Below, piece after piece: positions 1 through 10,637 of a DNA stretch of 64,000 nt. Every line of letters begins with the position of its first letter. Positions within the stretch are counted from its first letter, which is position 1. The DNA is from Gammaproteobacteria bacterium (GTDB lineage: Bacteria; Pseudomonadota; Gammaproteobacteria; Pseudomonadales; Pseudohongiellaceae), in assembly GCA_002706685.1 (NCBI GenBank), contig PALV01000006.1, positions 29,083 to 93,082 of the forward strand. Reading direction: 5' to 3'. A program made the position numbers and the translations under genes. Under the pieces are notes generated by a model. The model made no database searches and had not been told where the DNA came from. It saw only the letters and a list, made by a program, of their open reading frames with translations.

Positions 1-295
1 CGAAGTAGACGCGCATCACAATCATCAGTGTGTCTTTCAGTTCTTCGGCGAGTGGCTTGAGAAGTCTCGCATAGTCCATCGCCACCTTAGTGTCATGAAT
101 TGAACAGGGGCCAACAATCACCAGCAATCGCTGGTCGTTGCCGTCCAGAATATCCTTGACGCTCTTGTGCCCGTAGAGCACCGTATCGAGCGCCCTGCCC
201 TGCAGTGGCATTTCCTTCTTCAACTGCGCTGGCGGCGGCAGCTCCTCACTGGCAATGATATGCAGATTTTCGACCTGACTGGCTGATTTGGACAT
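1..295 (-). CDS. aroG: 3-deoxy-7-phosphoheptulonate (DAHP) synthase, N-terminal part, cut by window edge
   Basis: First enzyme of the shikimate pathway, condensing phosphoenolpyruvate and erythrose 4-phosphate. My translation from the ATG at 295 gives about 98 residues before the window ends. It contains the LLVIVGPCSIHD strand and a KDTLMIVMRVYF segment, both characteristic of class I (AroF/G/H-type) DAHP synthases. About three quarters of the protein lies to the left of the window, so the feedback-inhibition type (Phe, Tyr or Trp) cannot be decided and the symbol is a family-level guess. It stands next to murJ in the same orientation. Confidence 0.88.
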   Translation of the reverse strand, partial: MSKSASQVENLHIIASEELPPPAQLKKEMPLQGRALDTVLYGHKSVKDILDGNDQRLLVIVGPCSIHDTKVAMDYARLLKPLAEELKDTLMIVMRVYF

Positions 296-367
296 GTTGG
301 ACTCTCAAGCAAATAGTTATCTATTACCAATAATGAAGGCAGGTGGGGCCTGTTTCAAGCGCGTGAA

Positions 368-1960
368 TCAGGCGTGACGACGAAAATGCGCCACGCGCAT
401 CCCGGTCAGGAACAACATCAGCGCGTATAACGCCATGCCGCCAAAACACAATAAGGCCATCACGCCCGCCTGGTGCCAGGTGCTCCACACAAGCCACTGC
501 TGCCAGTCACCCGCCAGCCAGACCAGAAAAAGGCACATCATTGTGTTGGCAAACGCTACGCGCAGCGCAAAGACCAGCCACCCTGCCTGGAACTGGAACA
601 CCCCCTCTTTGCGCAAGCCTGCCAGTAGCAGTCCGGCATTGAGAAAAGCAGCCAGGGATGTCGCCAGCGCCAGACCTGTGTGGGCCATATCAAAGACGAA
701 CACCAATATAACATTCAGCACCATGTTAACGACCATCGCAACAATGCCGATTCGCACTGGTGTGCGGGTATCCTGGCGGGAGTAAAATCCCGGCGCAAAC
801 ACTTTGATGGCCATGAAGGCGACCAGCCCCAGTGAGTAGGCCTGCAGACTCTTGGTCACCTGGATGACGTCATTGGTATTAAAGTTATCACTGCCAAACA
901 GGGTGATGATGATCGGTTCTGCCAGCAGAACCAGCGCCAGACTGGCCGGTACTGCGATCAGAAGAATCAGGCGAAATGCCCAGTCCAGCAAAGCCGCAAA
1001 ATCCTCAACAGAACGATCAGCATGTCGGCGGGACAGGCTGGGCAACACAACTGTCGCTACTGCCACCGCAAATATGCCCAGCGGCAGGTCCATCAGGCGC
1101 TCGGAAAAATACAGCCAGGAGACACTGCCGGCCACCAGCAAGGAGGCTATGAATGTGTCGAACAGAAGATTGATCTGGCTGACTGACACGCCAAACATTG
1201 CGGGTATCATCAATTTGACGATCCGGCTCACGCCCTCGTGTTGACGGATCAGGCGGGGGCGCGGCATCAACTGCATTCTTACCAGGAATGGCAACTGGAA
1301 CAGCAGCTGACTGATACCGGCGAGCAGCACCCCCCATGCCAGCGCAACTTCCGGCTGGGCAAAATAGGGGCTCAGCAGCAGTGCCGAGCCAATCAGGGAA
1401 AGATTCAACAGCGCTGGCGTCAGAGCTGGCACAGCGAAACGGTCGTAGCTGTTAAGTATTGCGCCACAAAATGCCGTCAGAGATATCAGCAGCAGATAGG
1501 GAAAATTGATGCGCAGCATGTGCACAAACAGATCAAATTTTTCAGGGTCAGAAGTAAACCCGTAGGCTATTGGCCAGGCAACAAAGGGAGCTGCCGCCAC
1601 CACGGCGACTGTGATCAGCAGCAACACAGTCCCAAGATAACCCGCGACGGCATCAATCAGTTCCCGAATCTCTGCGCGTGATCGCTGATTGCGATACTCC
1701 GACAAGACCGGCACAAAAGCCTGGTTGAACGCACCCTCGGCAAAAAGCCGTCGCAGAAAGTTGGGAATCTTGAAGGCCAGAAAAAAGGCATCTGCCCCGT
1801 CGCCGGGACCAAACGCACGGGCCAGCACCACATCACGCACCAGCCCCAGAATTCTGGAGACAAAGGTCATGCTGCCCGTCACGGCACTGGAGCGCAGCAA
1901 ACCGCGTTTTTTTGGCAGTGGCGTATCGCCCTGCGGTTGATCTGTTGGCTGTTCGGTCAA
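368..1960 (-). CDS. murJ: Lipid II flippase MurJ
   Basis: A 530-residue polytopic membrane protein of the MviN/MurJ (MOP superfamily) type, which flips lipid II across the inner membrane for peptidoglycan synthesis. The N-terminus has the family signature SMTFVSRILGLVRD around residues 30-43, followed by about fourteen hydrophobic segments. The start used is a TTG at 1960, with an AGGA about 10 nt upstream; it leaves the normal short cytoplasmic leader. Length fits E. coli MurJ (about 511 aa). rpsT, its neighbour in many gammaproteobacteria, lies 2 kb away on the other strand. Confidence 0.95.
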   Translation of the reverse strand: MTEQPTDQPQGDTPLPKKRGLLRSSAVTGSMTFVSRILGLVRDVVLARAFGPGDGADAFFLAFKIPNFLRRLFAEGAFNQAFVPVLSEYRNQRSRAEIRELIDAVAGYLGTVLLLITVAVVAAAPFVAWPIAYGFTSDPEKFDLFVHMLRINFPYLLLISLTAFCGAILNSYDRFAVPALTPALLNLSLIGSALLLSPYFAQPEVALAWGVLLAGISQLLFQLPFLVRMQLMPRPRLIRQHEGVSRIVKLMIPAMFGVSVSQINLLFDTFIASLLVAGSVSWLYFSERLMDLPLGIFAVAVATVVLPSLSRRHADRSVEDFAALLDWAFRLILLIAVPASLALVLLAEPIIITLFGSDNFNTNDVIQVTKSLQAYSLGLVAFMAIKVFAPGFYSRQDTRTPVRIGIVAMVVNMVLNVILVFVFDMAHTGLALATSLAAFLNAGLLLAGLRKEGVFQFQAGWLVFALRVAFANTMMCLFLVWLAGDWQQWLVWSTWHQAGVMALLCFGGMALYALMLFLTGMRVAHFRRHA

Positions 1961-2104
1961 AGCGTACTGATTCCTGTAAAGTCTGTACCGGCGCCCGGCA
2001 TTCCATTATGCTGCGTCTGGCGCATTATCGCACTGCCGGACACTCCGGCGCACCCACGATCTGCGCTGAACTCGATGACCTCTGAACAACAAAGAACAAT
2101 AACT

Positions 2105-3334
2105 ATGGATACATCTCGAATACTGGAACGCTGGCGTGCAACCGGACCAGGACTGGTGATGGCGGCGGCCGCGGTTGGTGCTTCACATCTGGTCGCCTCA
2201 ACCCAGTCTGGCGCGCTGTTTGGCTGGCAGCTATTGTGGCTGATTGTGGCCGTCAACATTCTCAAATACCCTTTCTTCCGCTTTGGTGTCCAATACACCC
2301 TGCTGAATGACGAAAGCCTGGTGGAAGGATACCTGCGCAAGGGTCGTGGCTGGCTGATCGCCTTCACCTTATTGAACCTGCTGGCGGCCGTGGTCAATAC
2401 CGCCGGTGTCCTGCTGTTGACGGCCAGCCTGCTGCAATATTTCATTCCGGGCAATCTGTCGCTGACGCTGCTCTGCCTGCTGTTGCTGGCTATCTGCCTG
2501 TTGATTCTGCTGGCGGGTCATTACAGGGTGCTGGATGGGCTCTCACGTGTGCTGATGCTGGTTCTCACAGTCTGTACCTTCGTGGCACTGGCGATTGCCT
2601 GGCAGAATGGACCTATGGCGCCGCCAGATTATGTCAGCCCATCACCGTGGCAGCTGTCGGCACTGGCATTTATTGTTGCCACCATGGGCTGGATGCCGGT
2701 ACCCATCGAGCTCTCGGCGATCAATTCGATGTGGCTGCGTTCCAAGCAACGGCTGGCTAAAGTCAGCCTGAGCGACGGACTCTTTGACTTTAACCTGGGA
2801 TATGCGGTTGCCATAGTGCTGGCTGTGGTTTTCCTGGCGCTGGGAGCACTGCTGCAACACGGTACCGAGCAGGAAATTCAGATGGCCGGAGCGGCGTTTG
2901 CGCAGCAGCTGGTTGCCATGTACTCGGCAACCATCGGGGACTGGGCACGACTGTTTATCGCCTTCATCGCGTTCATGTGCATGTTTGGGACCACGCTGGC
3001 GGTGCTGGATGGATATGCCCGCACACTGAACGAGTCATTCCACCTGCTCAGCAGCAAAGACAAAGATCGACCTCGCTGGCCGTTGAGCGCCTGGATTGTT
3101 GGACAGTCCGCCGCAGGCATGGCGATCATTCTGTTTTTTCAGACAGCCCTGAGCCCCATGCTCACCTTTGCAATGACACTGGCCTTTCTGACCACGCCAT
3201 TCTTTGCCTGGTTGAACTTCAGTCTGGTGAGAGGGAATCAAATTTCCCGCGGTATGAATGTACTGGCCTGGGTGGGTATGGTGTATCTGACGGGCTTTGC
3301 GCTGGTTTATCTGGTCTGGTACCTGTTCTTCTGA
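2105..3334 (+). CDS. NRAMP-related transporter lacking canonical metal motifs
   Basis: About 409 residues with 10-11 hydrophobic segments. The opening GPGLVMAAAAVGASHLV and the later MGWMPVPIELS place it in a divergent branch of the NRAMP/MntH superfamily. Classical NRAMP proteins carry DPGN in the first helix and a Met-Pro-His motif in the sixth; here the corresponding regions read VGASHLV and GWMPVPIE, so the known manganese/iron site is not conserved and the substrate is uncertain. The start chosen is the ATG at 2105; an in-frame ATG at 2075 is possible, and neither has a strong ribosome-binding site. It diverges from murJ. Confidence 0.8.
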   Translation: MDTSRILERWRATGPGLVMAAAAVGASHLVASTQSGALFGWQLLWLIVAVNILKYPFFRFGVQYTLLNDESLVEGYLRKGRGWLIAFTLLNLLAAVVNTAGVLLLTASLLQYFIPGNLSLTLLCLLLLAICLLILLAGHYRVLDGLSRVLMLVLTVCTFVALAIAWQNGPMAPPDYVSPSPWQLSALAFIVATMGWMPVPIELSAINSMWLRSKQRLAKVSLSDGLFDFNLGYAVAIVLAVVFLALGALLQHGTEQEIQMAGAAFAQQLVAMYSATIGDWARLFIAFIAFMCMFGTTLAVLDGYARTLNESFHLLSSKDKDRPRWPLSAWIVGQSAAGMAIILFFQTALSPMLTFAMTLAFLTTPFFAWLNFSLVRGNQISRGMNVLAWVGMVYLTGFALVYLVWYLFF

Positions 3335-3367
3335 ACAGGCACCAGACGCCGCAGCACAAATGTCTGC

Positions 3368-3838
3368 TTACTTGTTGAGAGCGCGCAGCATCCACGCAGT
3401 TTTTTCATGAATGCGCATGCGGTCGGACGCGAGAGCCGCGGATGACTCGTCATCGCCCTGCTGCGCCAGCTTGACGACTTCCCGACAGGTTTTAACGACC
3501 TGCTCATGTCCTTTGGTCAGCAGATCTACCATCTCCTTGGCTGACGGGACACCGTCGACTTCCTTGATAGAACTCAGACGGGCAAACTCTTTGTAAGTAC
3601 CTGGCGCGGGTACATCGAGCGTGCGAATACGCTCAGCAATATCATCTACCGCCTGCGCCAGCTCCACATAATGTTCTTCGAACATCAGGTGCAGCTCACG
3701 AAACGACGGTCCTTCCACGTTCCAGTGGAAGTTGTGTGTCTGCAGATAAAGGGTATATGAGTCGGCCAGCAGGCGTTTGAGGCCGTCTGCAATACTCTCT
3801 CTGTCAGCCTGTTTGATTCCGATATCAATCTTACTCAT
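3368..3838 (-). CDS. dps: Dps-type ferritin-like DNA-protection protein
   Basis: 156 residues of the Dps/ferritin-like fold. Dps dodecamers oxidise and store iron and shield DNA during starvation or oxidative stress. Visible family features are the segment [15 protein letters not shown] (ferroxidase histidines) followed by [20 protein letters not shown], which supplies the acidic ligands from the neighbouring subunit. The N-terminal tail is short and not lysine-rich, so DNA binding itself is not assured. The ATG at 3838 follows a GGAG about 8 nt upstream. It converges with the NRAMP-like gene. Confidence 0.92.
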   Translation of the reverse strand: MSKIDIGIKQADRESIADGLKRLLADSYTLYLQTHNFHWNVEGPSFRELHLMFEEHYVELAQAVDDIAERIRTLDVPAPGTYKEFARLSSIKEVDGVPSAKEMVDLLTKGHEQVVKTCREVVKLAQQGDDESSAALASDRMRIHEKTAWMLRALNK

Positions 3839-3932
3839 GAATCATACTCCTTGGGTCATGGGTTCTGTGAAATCACACAGCTTGTCTGTTAGCTTAACAT
3901 ATGAAACCTGCCTGATAAGCGTGAATTCGGCC

Positions 3933-3961
3933 TTGACAATCGGAAGCTGAATCGGCATAGT
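3933..3961 (+). promoter_or_regulatory. Candidate sigma70 promoter for rpsT
   Basis: TTGACA at 3933-3938, a 17-nt spacer and CATAGT at 3956-3961, about 50 nt before the rpsT start. A second, weaker pair (TTGAAT near 3971, TATCGT near 3995) could be a downstream promoter, which would resemble the two-promoter layout of E. coli rpsT. Inferred by eye only. Confidence 0.5.
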
Positions 3962-4011
3962 ACCGCGTCTTGAATTTTGCCACACGTTGACAGTATCGTA
4001 AGGAGCATCAG

Positions 4012-4278
4012 TTGGCCAACACTGCACAAGCCCGTAAACGCGCGCGGCAAAATGAAACCGCACGCCGTCACAACGCCAGTTTCCGTTCCATGGTTCGCAC
4101 CTACATCAAAAAAGTAGTTGCTGCCATCCAGGAAGGCAACTATGACAACGCCACAGCCGCCTACAACAAGGCTGTGCCTGTCATCGACCGCATGGCTGAT
4201 AAAGGTATCATCCACAAGAATAAGGCTGCTCGTCACAAGAGCCGTCTGAATTCTGCCATCCTGGCTCTGAAAGCTTAA
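4012..4278 (+). CDS. rpsT: 30S ribosomal protein S20
   Basis: 88-residue basic protein of the small ribosomal subunit, [20 protein letters not shown] at the N-terminus, rich in Ala, Lys and Arg as in all bS20. The start codon is TTG at 4012, preceded by AAGGAG 7 nt upstream. E. coli rpsT also starts with UUG, where it is part of autogenous control, so the unusual start is probably functional. Transcribed alone, with its own promoter and terminator. Confidence 0.97.
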   Translation: MANTAQARKRARQNETARRHNASFRSMVRTYIKKVVAAIQEGNYDNATAAYNKAVPVIDRMADKGIIHKNKAARHKSRLNSAILALKA

Positions 4279-4299
4279 AAACCAGCTTTACAGAACAGC

Positions 4300-4356
4300 A
4301 TCGGGGACGCCTCCGGCACTCAAACTAGAGTATCCGGCAGCGTCCCCGATTTCGTT
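4300..4356 (+). terminator. Intrinsic terminator after rpsT
   Basis: Eleven-base-pair stem, ATCGGGGACGC (4300-4310) with GCGTCCCCGAT (4340-4350), an inner CCGG/CCGG pairing, then TTTCGTTTTATTTT. The T-rich side lies on the plus strand, so it serves rpsT and not proB. Confidence 0.85.
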
Positions 4357-4376
4357 TTATTTTCGGACGGTGTCTG

Positions 4377-5507
4377 TCAGATATCTGTGATGACCATGTT
4401 ATCCCGATGGATCATTTCGGGATCTCCTGCGTATCCCAGCAACTTCTCGATCATCCGGCTTGGCTGACGCGCCAGCTGTTCGGCTTCGCGACTGTTGTAG
4501 TTAACCAGCCCGCGCGCGATCTCCTGACCAGTCTCATTGACACAGGCGACCACCTCACCGCGGTCAAAGTGCCCCAGCACTGCAACTACACCAACTGGCA
4601 GCAGACTGCGACCTGACTCCCGTAATACTTTCTCGGCACCCGCATCAATGGTCAGCTGACCTTTTACTTTCAACTGTCCTGCAAGCCATTGCTTGCGCGC
4701 GGCCATGGGCTGCTTTTTAGGCAATAGTAGCGTACCAATCGACTCACCGGCCGCCAGGCGCAATAAAACGTCATCTTCCCGCCCAGAGGCGATAATGGTG
4801 CGCGCTCCGGATCGCGCGGCCAGTCGGGCCGCAGTGATTTTTGTGGCCATGCCACCACGACCAAGACTGCCACTACCTCCAGCCATGGCCAACAGGCGAC
4901 GGTCATCAGCCATGGCCTCGGTGACCAGAGGGGCATCTGGCTGAGTGCGCGGATCGGCCTCATACAGGCCTTTCTGATCGGTCAGTATCACCAGCGTATC
5001 TGCACCCAGCAGGTTGGAAACCAGAGCACCAAGCGAGTCATTGTCACCGAAACACAGTTCAGCGGTCGCAACCGTGTCATTTTCATTGATGACAGGCACC
5101 ACACCCATTTCGACCAGGCCGGTCAATGTGCTGCGGGCATTCAAGTAACGGCGGCGATGAGCGAGATCATCATGAGTAAGCAGCACCTGGGCCGTATGGA
5201 CGCCATACTGCTGAAAGCTGGTTTCATAGGTCTGGATCAGACCCATCTGGCCGACAGCGGCGGCTGCCTGCTGCAGATGAACTTCCTTGGGACGTGATTT
5301 CAGCCCCAGCCTGGCAACACCTTCTGCTACTGCGCCGGAAGATACCAGTACAACCTCTATTCCCTGCTTCTGCAGCCCCACCAACTGGGCAACCCACTCA
5401 CCTATGGCCTTGCGGTCGAGGCCAGTGCCATTATTGGTAATCAGGGAGCTGCCAATTTTGACAACCCAGCGGCGCGAAACCATCGATTCAGATTGCTGCA
5501 TACTCAT
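4377..5507 (-). CDS. proB: Glutamate 5-kinase
   Basis: 376 residues; phosphorylates glutamate in the first step of proline synthesis. The N-terminal amino-acid kinase domain begins [18 protein letters not shown] and has the [12 protein letters not shown] and [11 protein letters not shown] motifs of the glutamate and nucleotide sites. The last 90 or so residues form the PUA domain ([19 protein letters not shown], then [13 protein letters not shown]). Full length compared with E. coli ProB (367). It starts 5 nt after the obgE stop, so the two are co-transcribed, as in many gammaproteobacteria. Confidence 0.97.
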   Translation of the reverse strand: MSMQQSESMVSRRWVVKIGSSLITNNGTGLDRKAIGEWVAQLVGLQKQGIEVVLVSSGAVAEGVARLGLKSRPKEVHLQQAAAAVGQMGLIQTYETSFQQYGVHTAQVLLTHDDLAHRRRYLNARSTLTGLVEMGVVPVINENDTVATAELCFGDNDSLGALVSNLLGADTLVILTDQKGLYEADPRTQPDAPLVTEAMADDRRLLAMAGGSGSLGRGGMATKITAARLAARSGARTIIASGREDDVLLRLAAGESIGTLLLPKKQPMAARKQWLAGQLKVKGQLTIDAGAEKVLRESGRSLLPVGVVAVLGHFDRGEVVACVNETGQEIARGLVNYNSREAEQLARQPSRMIEKLLGYAGDPEMIHRDNMVITDI

Positions 5508-5512
5508 TCACG

Positions 5513-6772
<1,260 letters not shown>

Positions 6773-6840
6773 TCATGCCACTGGTCTTGCTAAACCTCTG
6801 TTACACCGCCCGACTGGCAGCGCAGCATGAGGACTGCCTA

Positions 6841-7098
6841 TCAGGCAGTGACGATGCTGACAAACTTGCGGCTGCGCGAGCCTTTGACTTCGAACTGCAC
6901 TTTGCCTTCCGCTGTTGCGAACAGAGTGTGGTCCTTGCCAATGCCTACGTTTTTGCCAGCGTGGAAACGTGTACCGCGCTGACGCACGATGATGTTTCCA
7001 GCCAGAACGTGTTCACCGCCGAACTTTTTGACGCCCAGGCGTTTGGAAATGGAATCGCGACCGTTACTGGTACTGCCGCCTGCTTTTTTATGTGCCAT
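6841..7098 (-). CDS. rpmA: 50S ribosomal protein L27
   Basis: 85 residues beginning [16 protein letters not shown], the L27 N-terminus that reaches the peptidyl transferase centre. No N-terminal cleavage extension of the Firmicutes type. A GGGAG lies 7 nt before the ATG. It follows rplU by 18 nt in a two-gene ribosomal operon. Confidence 0.98.
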   Translation of the reverse strand: MAHKKAGGSTSNGRDSISKRLGVKKFGGEHVLAGNIIVRQRGTRFHAGKNVGIGKDHTLFATAEGKVQFEVKGSRSRKFVSIVTA

Positions 7099-7116
7099 TT
7101 TCTACTCCCGGCCCAA

Positions 7117-7428
7117 TCAGGCCTTGATACCTGTAATACGAACTTCCGTAAACCACTGACGGTGGCCCTGACGCTTACGGTAGTGCTTACGACGATTGAA
7201 CTTGATAATGGTAACTTTCTTGGCGCGGCCCTGAGCGACGACTTCAGCAGTAACCTTGCTGCCTTCAACGTAGGGAGCGCCGATCTTTACAGATTCGCCT
7301 TCACCCACCATCAGCACTTTATCAAAGTCGATTGATTCGCCGGTTGCCACTTCAATTTTTTCCAGCTTCAGCGTTTCGCCCTCAACGACTCGATGCTGCT
7401 TGCCACCACTCTCAATAACCGCGTACAT
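7117..7428 (-). CDS. rplU: 50S ribosomal protein L21
   Basis: 103 residues, [18 protein letters not shown] at the N-terminus and [16 protein letters not shown] near the C-terminus, diagnostic of bL21. First gene of the rplU-rpmA(-obgE-proB) operon, with a GGAG ribosome-binding site and a good sigma70 promoter about 70 nt upstream. Confidence 0.98.
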   Translation of the reverse strand: MYAVIESGGKQHRVVEGETLKLEKIEVATGESIDFDKVLMVGEGESVKIGAPYVEGSKVTAEVVAQGRAKKVTIIKFNRRKHYRKRQGHRQWFTEVRITGIKA

Positions 7429-7496
7429 AATTAACTCCAGAATTTGGTCACGCCGGGCCCGGCAGAAACTTCAGGCCTGATGCTTTAAGGGCGGGC

Positions 7497-7525
7497 ATTT
7501 TACGAGAATAGGAGATTGCAAGCAA
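7497..7525 (-). promoter_or_regulatory. Sigma70 promoter for rplU-rpmA
   Basis: On the minus strand: TTGCTT (7525-7520), 17-nt spacer, TAAAAT (7502-7497), then 68 nt to the rplU ATG. The spacing is ideal. Confidence 0.7.
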
Positions 7526-7597
7526 GTGTTTGTGCCGCATTAATTGCAGCTTTATGGGATTGAGGCGCGTCAACCCGCTTTTGTCCACTGCAGTTGC

Positions 7598-7626
7598 TTG
7601 ACACCGCATGGCAGCCCCCCTAGCAT
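7598..7626 (+). promoter_or_regulatory. Candidate sigma70 promoter for ispB
   Basis: Consensus TTGACA at 7598-7603, 17-nt spacer, TAGCAT at 7621-7626, about 50 nt before the chosen ispB ATG. Its position supports the ATG at 7679 rather than longer in-frame starts, which would lie upstream of or inside the promoter. It diverges from the rplU promoter. Confidence 0.6.
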
Positions 7627-7678
7627 TGCGGCGCATCCCGGCACTTCAACAGCAAGGCAATTCAAAAGCAACATACCC

Positions 7679-8644
7679 ATGCACAATCAGATTCGCGCAA
7701 CTGTGGCAGACGATTTTGACGCCGTCAATGCGTTCATTATCGAACAACTGCACTCCCGGGTAGACCTGGTAGAGAACATTGGCCACTACATTATAGGCGC
7801 CGGCGGCAAACGCATGCGCCCGCTGCTGGTATTACTGGCCGCGCGGGCCTGCGGAGCCCGGGATGACCGCCCGGTAAAGCTGGCCGCCGTCATAGAGTTC
7901 ATTCACACCGCCACCCTGCTGCACGATGATGTGGTGGACATGTCCGCCATGCGCCGTGGCCGCCCGACAGCCAATGAACAATGGAACAACCCGTCCAGCG
8001 TGCTGGTCGGTGACTTCATTTATTCGCGTGCTTTCCAGGTCCTGGTTGCACTGGGCCACCACCAGATCATGCAGGTGATTGCCGATACGACCAACACCAT
8101 TGCGGAAGGCGAGGTCATGCAGCTTCTGAACAAGCACCGCATTGAAACCTCCGAAGAAGACTACATGCGGGTGATCCGCGATAAAACCGCTGTGCTGTTC
8201 GAAGCGGCGGCGCACTGCGGCGCACTGATCGCCGGTGCGCCGGAAGCAAGCTGTCAGGCACTGAAGAGTGCCGGCCTGCACCTCGGCCTGGCCTTCCAGC
8301 TTGTCGACGATGCACTGGACTATGATGGTAACGCAGAGGATCTGGGAAAGAATGTCGGCGACGACCTGGCGGAAGGCAAGCCAACCCTGCCACTGATCCA
8401 CGCCATGCAGCACTGCTCCGAGGATCAGAAGGCTTTGTTGAGCCAGGCGGTGCAGAGCGGTGGCAGTGAGCATCTGACAGAGGTCATCGGCATCATCCAG
8501 CAAAGCGGTGCTCTGGAATACACCCGCAGGCTCGCCAATGAGCAGGCCGATCTGGCACGTGCACAACTGTCCGTGCTGCCAGCGTCCGACTATCGTGACG
8601 CCATGCTCACCATGTGTGATCTGGCCGTAGCTCGCGTCAACTGA
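7679..8644 (+). CDS. ispB: Octaprenyl (polyprenyl) diphosphate synthase
   Basis: 321 residues; an all-trans prenyl diphosphate synthase making the side chain of ubiquinone. Both Asp-rich motifs are intact: DDVVD at about residues 83-87 and DDALD at about 210-214, with GGKRMRPLL near the N-terminus. Length matches E. coli IspB (323). The start is the ATG at 7679, because the upstream in-frame region contains the promoter. Divergent from rplU, a widely conserved arrangement. Confidence 0.95.
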   Translation: MHNQIRATVADDFDAVNAFIIEQLHSRVDLVENIGHYIIGAGGKRMRPLLVLLAARACGARDDRPVKLAAVIEFIHTATLLHDDVVDMSAMRRGRPTANEQWNNPSSVLVGDFIYSRAFQVLVALGHHQIMQVIADTTNTIAEGEVMQLLNKHRIETSEEDYMRVIRDKTAVLFEAAAHCGALIAGAPEASCQALKSAGLHLGLAFQLVDDALDYDGNAEDLGKNVGDDLAEGKPTLPLIHAMQHCSEDQKALLSQAVQSGGSEHLTEVIGIIQQSGALEYTRRLANEQADLARAQLSVLPASDYRDAMLTMCDLAVARVN

Positions 8645-8768
8645 GCCAGATTCGAACACTATCTGACTGAACAGTAGTTTTTCACGGCCAGGTATGTTAA
8701 ATCATTTCTGATCGCCCGCGTCCCGACACCTGGACTACAGGACCCGGAAAAAAGGAGATGATAAGAAC

Positions 8769-10637
8769 ATGACCCGGCCCATGCTGGACACCCTGGCAGA
8801 TATAATCGAATTCGAAAAACAACCCCTGGCCAAGCGCTTCCCGCTGACCAATGCCCTCGCGCTGATTGAAGAGAGTGCTGAAAAGTATGGCAGTGATCCG
8901 GTCATCGATTTCATTCTTACCGGACGCCGCGACGATCCTGCAGTCACTCTCAGCTACAATGACCTTCTAAGCCAGACCCGAAAAACGGCCAATCTGCTGG
9001 GCCATCTGGGCTTACAGGGAGATCAGGCAGTATCCATCATTCTGCCGACCCTGCCGCAGTCTCACCCACTGATATTGGGAAGCCAGGTCGCGGGTATCGC
9101 CAACCCGATCAATCCACTGCTGGAGCCCGCGCATATAGCCGAGATCATTCAGTCGGCAGGTGCCACCATGGTAGCCTGTCTGGCCCCGTCACCACACAGC
9201 GATCTGTGGCAAAAGCTGAGCAGCATACTGCCATCTCTGCCTCAGGTGCACACGGTTCTGGTGATTCACCACCCGGGGCTGACCGACCCGCATGCCAGCA
9301 CGACCCTGCCCGGCAACGTAAAGACCATCGACTATAACAGCGCGGTTGCGGCGCAGCAGGGTGACTCCCTGACCCACGCCCGCAAGCTCGACAAAAACAC
9401 CATCGCCGCCTGCTTCCACACCGGTGGCACGACTGGCAAGCCCAAAATAGCTCAGCTAACGCATGGCAACATGGCCTATCTGGGCCAGCTGGCCCGTGTC
9501 CTCAACGCCCATCTGGGAAGACAGACGGTGCTGTGCGGTCTGCCGTTGTTTCATATTTTTGGCGTCATTATTCTGGGTATCGGAGCGTTCTCGGCGGGTA
9601 ATCGGATCGTGCTGATGACACCCTCAGGCTTTCGCAACCCCGAGGTAATCAAGAACCTCTGGCATCATGTCGCCCGATTCAAGGCCAACAGTTTCTCCGC
9701 AGTACCAACTGTGCTCGCGGCGCTGTCGCAGATTCCCGTAGGCGACGAAGATATCAGCAGGCTGCGCCGCATCAATTCCGGAGCCGCCCCGCTGTCACCC
9801 GCCTTCGAACAGCGCTTTGAAGAGAATTTCAATGTCATTGTCACCAATGGCTACGGCATGACCGAAACAACATCCCTGATCAGCCGTGCCCCGGATCAGC
9901 AACCGCCCGGCAGTGTCGGGCTGCGCCTGCCCTATTCGCAAATTCGTATAGCACATCTGGACGGCGCCCAGGTCACGAAGGATTGTCCACTGGGAGAAAG
10001 CGGTGTAGTGCTGGTCAAAGGCCCACAGGTGTTTGCTGGATACAAAAGCGAGGCAGATAACGCCGAAGCCTGGATTGATGGGGAGTGGTTCAACACCGGA
10101 GATCTGGGTTATCTGGATGAAGACGGCTTCCTTTACCTGACTGGACGCGCGAAAGACCTGATTATCCGCAGCGGGCACAACATCGACCCCGAGACCATCG
10201 AAGAACCCCTGAATGGCCATCCCGATGTTGTCAGCGCTACAGCAATCGGTATGCCTGACCCCTATGCCGGTGAGTTGCCCATGGCATTTGTGGTACTGAA
10301 ACCTGGCAGCAAGACAACAGCTGAAGAGCTGCTGACCTACAGCGAAGCTCATATTCAGGAGCGCGCCGCTATCCCTAAACGCCTGGAAATCATTGAGACC
10401 ATGCCCATCACCGCCGTCGGCAAGATTTTTCGGCCAGCTTTACGGGAGAAGATTACTTCAATCGTACTGACCGAACATCTGCAGCGAGAGGGCATCAATG
10501 CCAGTGTTAGCGCGCGAATGGATGGCAAAAAAGGCATGCTGGCCAGCGTAACGCTCGAAGACAGCACCCAGCAGCCAGCCGCACAGGCACTGCTCGAGAC
10601 TTACAATGGCGTTCGGAGTGACTTCGCCAACACCTGA
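8769..10637 (+). CDS. Acyl-CoA synthetase (AMP-forming)
   Basis: 622 residues of the ANL superfamily; activates a carboxylic acid via an acyl-AMP to its CoA thioester. Motifs in order: ATP loop HTGGTTGKPK (about 217-226), NGYGMTETTS (A5), WFNTGDLGYLDEDGF with TGRAKDLIIRSGHNI (A8 hinge), and the catalytic-lysine region ITAVGKIFRP (A10). A C-terminal extension of about 60 residues follows A10. The substrate cannot be read off, but fatty acids are likely given the fatty-acid enzymes elsewhere. A GGAG sits 11 nt before the ATG. Its stop abuts the convergent lipoprotein gene. Confidence 0.9.
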   Translation: MTRPMLDTLADIIEFEKQPLAKRFPLTNALALIEESAEKYGSDPVIDFILTGRRDDPAVTLSYNDLLSQTRKTANLLGHLGLQGDQAVSIILPTLPQSHPLILGSQVAGIANPINPLLEPAHIAEIIQSAGATMVACLAPSPHSDLWQKLSSILPSLPQVHTVLVIHHPGLTDPHASTTLPGNVKTIDYNSAVAAQQGDSLTHARKLDKNTIAACFHTGGTTGKPKIAQLTHGNMAYLGQLARVLNAHLGRQTVLCGLPLFHIFGVIILGIGAFSAGNRIVLMTPSGFRNPEVIKNLWHHVARFKANSFSAVPTVLAALSQIPVGDEDISRLRRINSGAAPLSPAFEQRFEENFNVIVTNGYGMTETTSLISRAPDQQPPGSVGLRLPYSQIRIAHLDGAQVTKDCPLGESGVVLVKGPQVFAGYKSEADNAEAWIDGEWFNTGDLGYLDEDGFLYLTGRAKDLIIRSGHNIDPETIEEPLNGHPDVVSATAIGMPDPYAGELPMAFVVLKPGSKTTAEELLTYSEAHIQERAAIPKRLEIIETMPITAVGKIFRPALREKITSIVLTEHLQREGINASVSARMDGKKGMLASVTLEDSTQQPAAQALLETYNGVRSDFANT

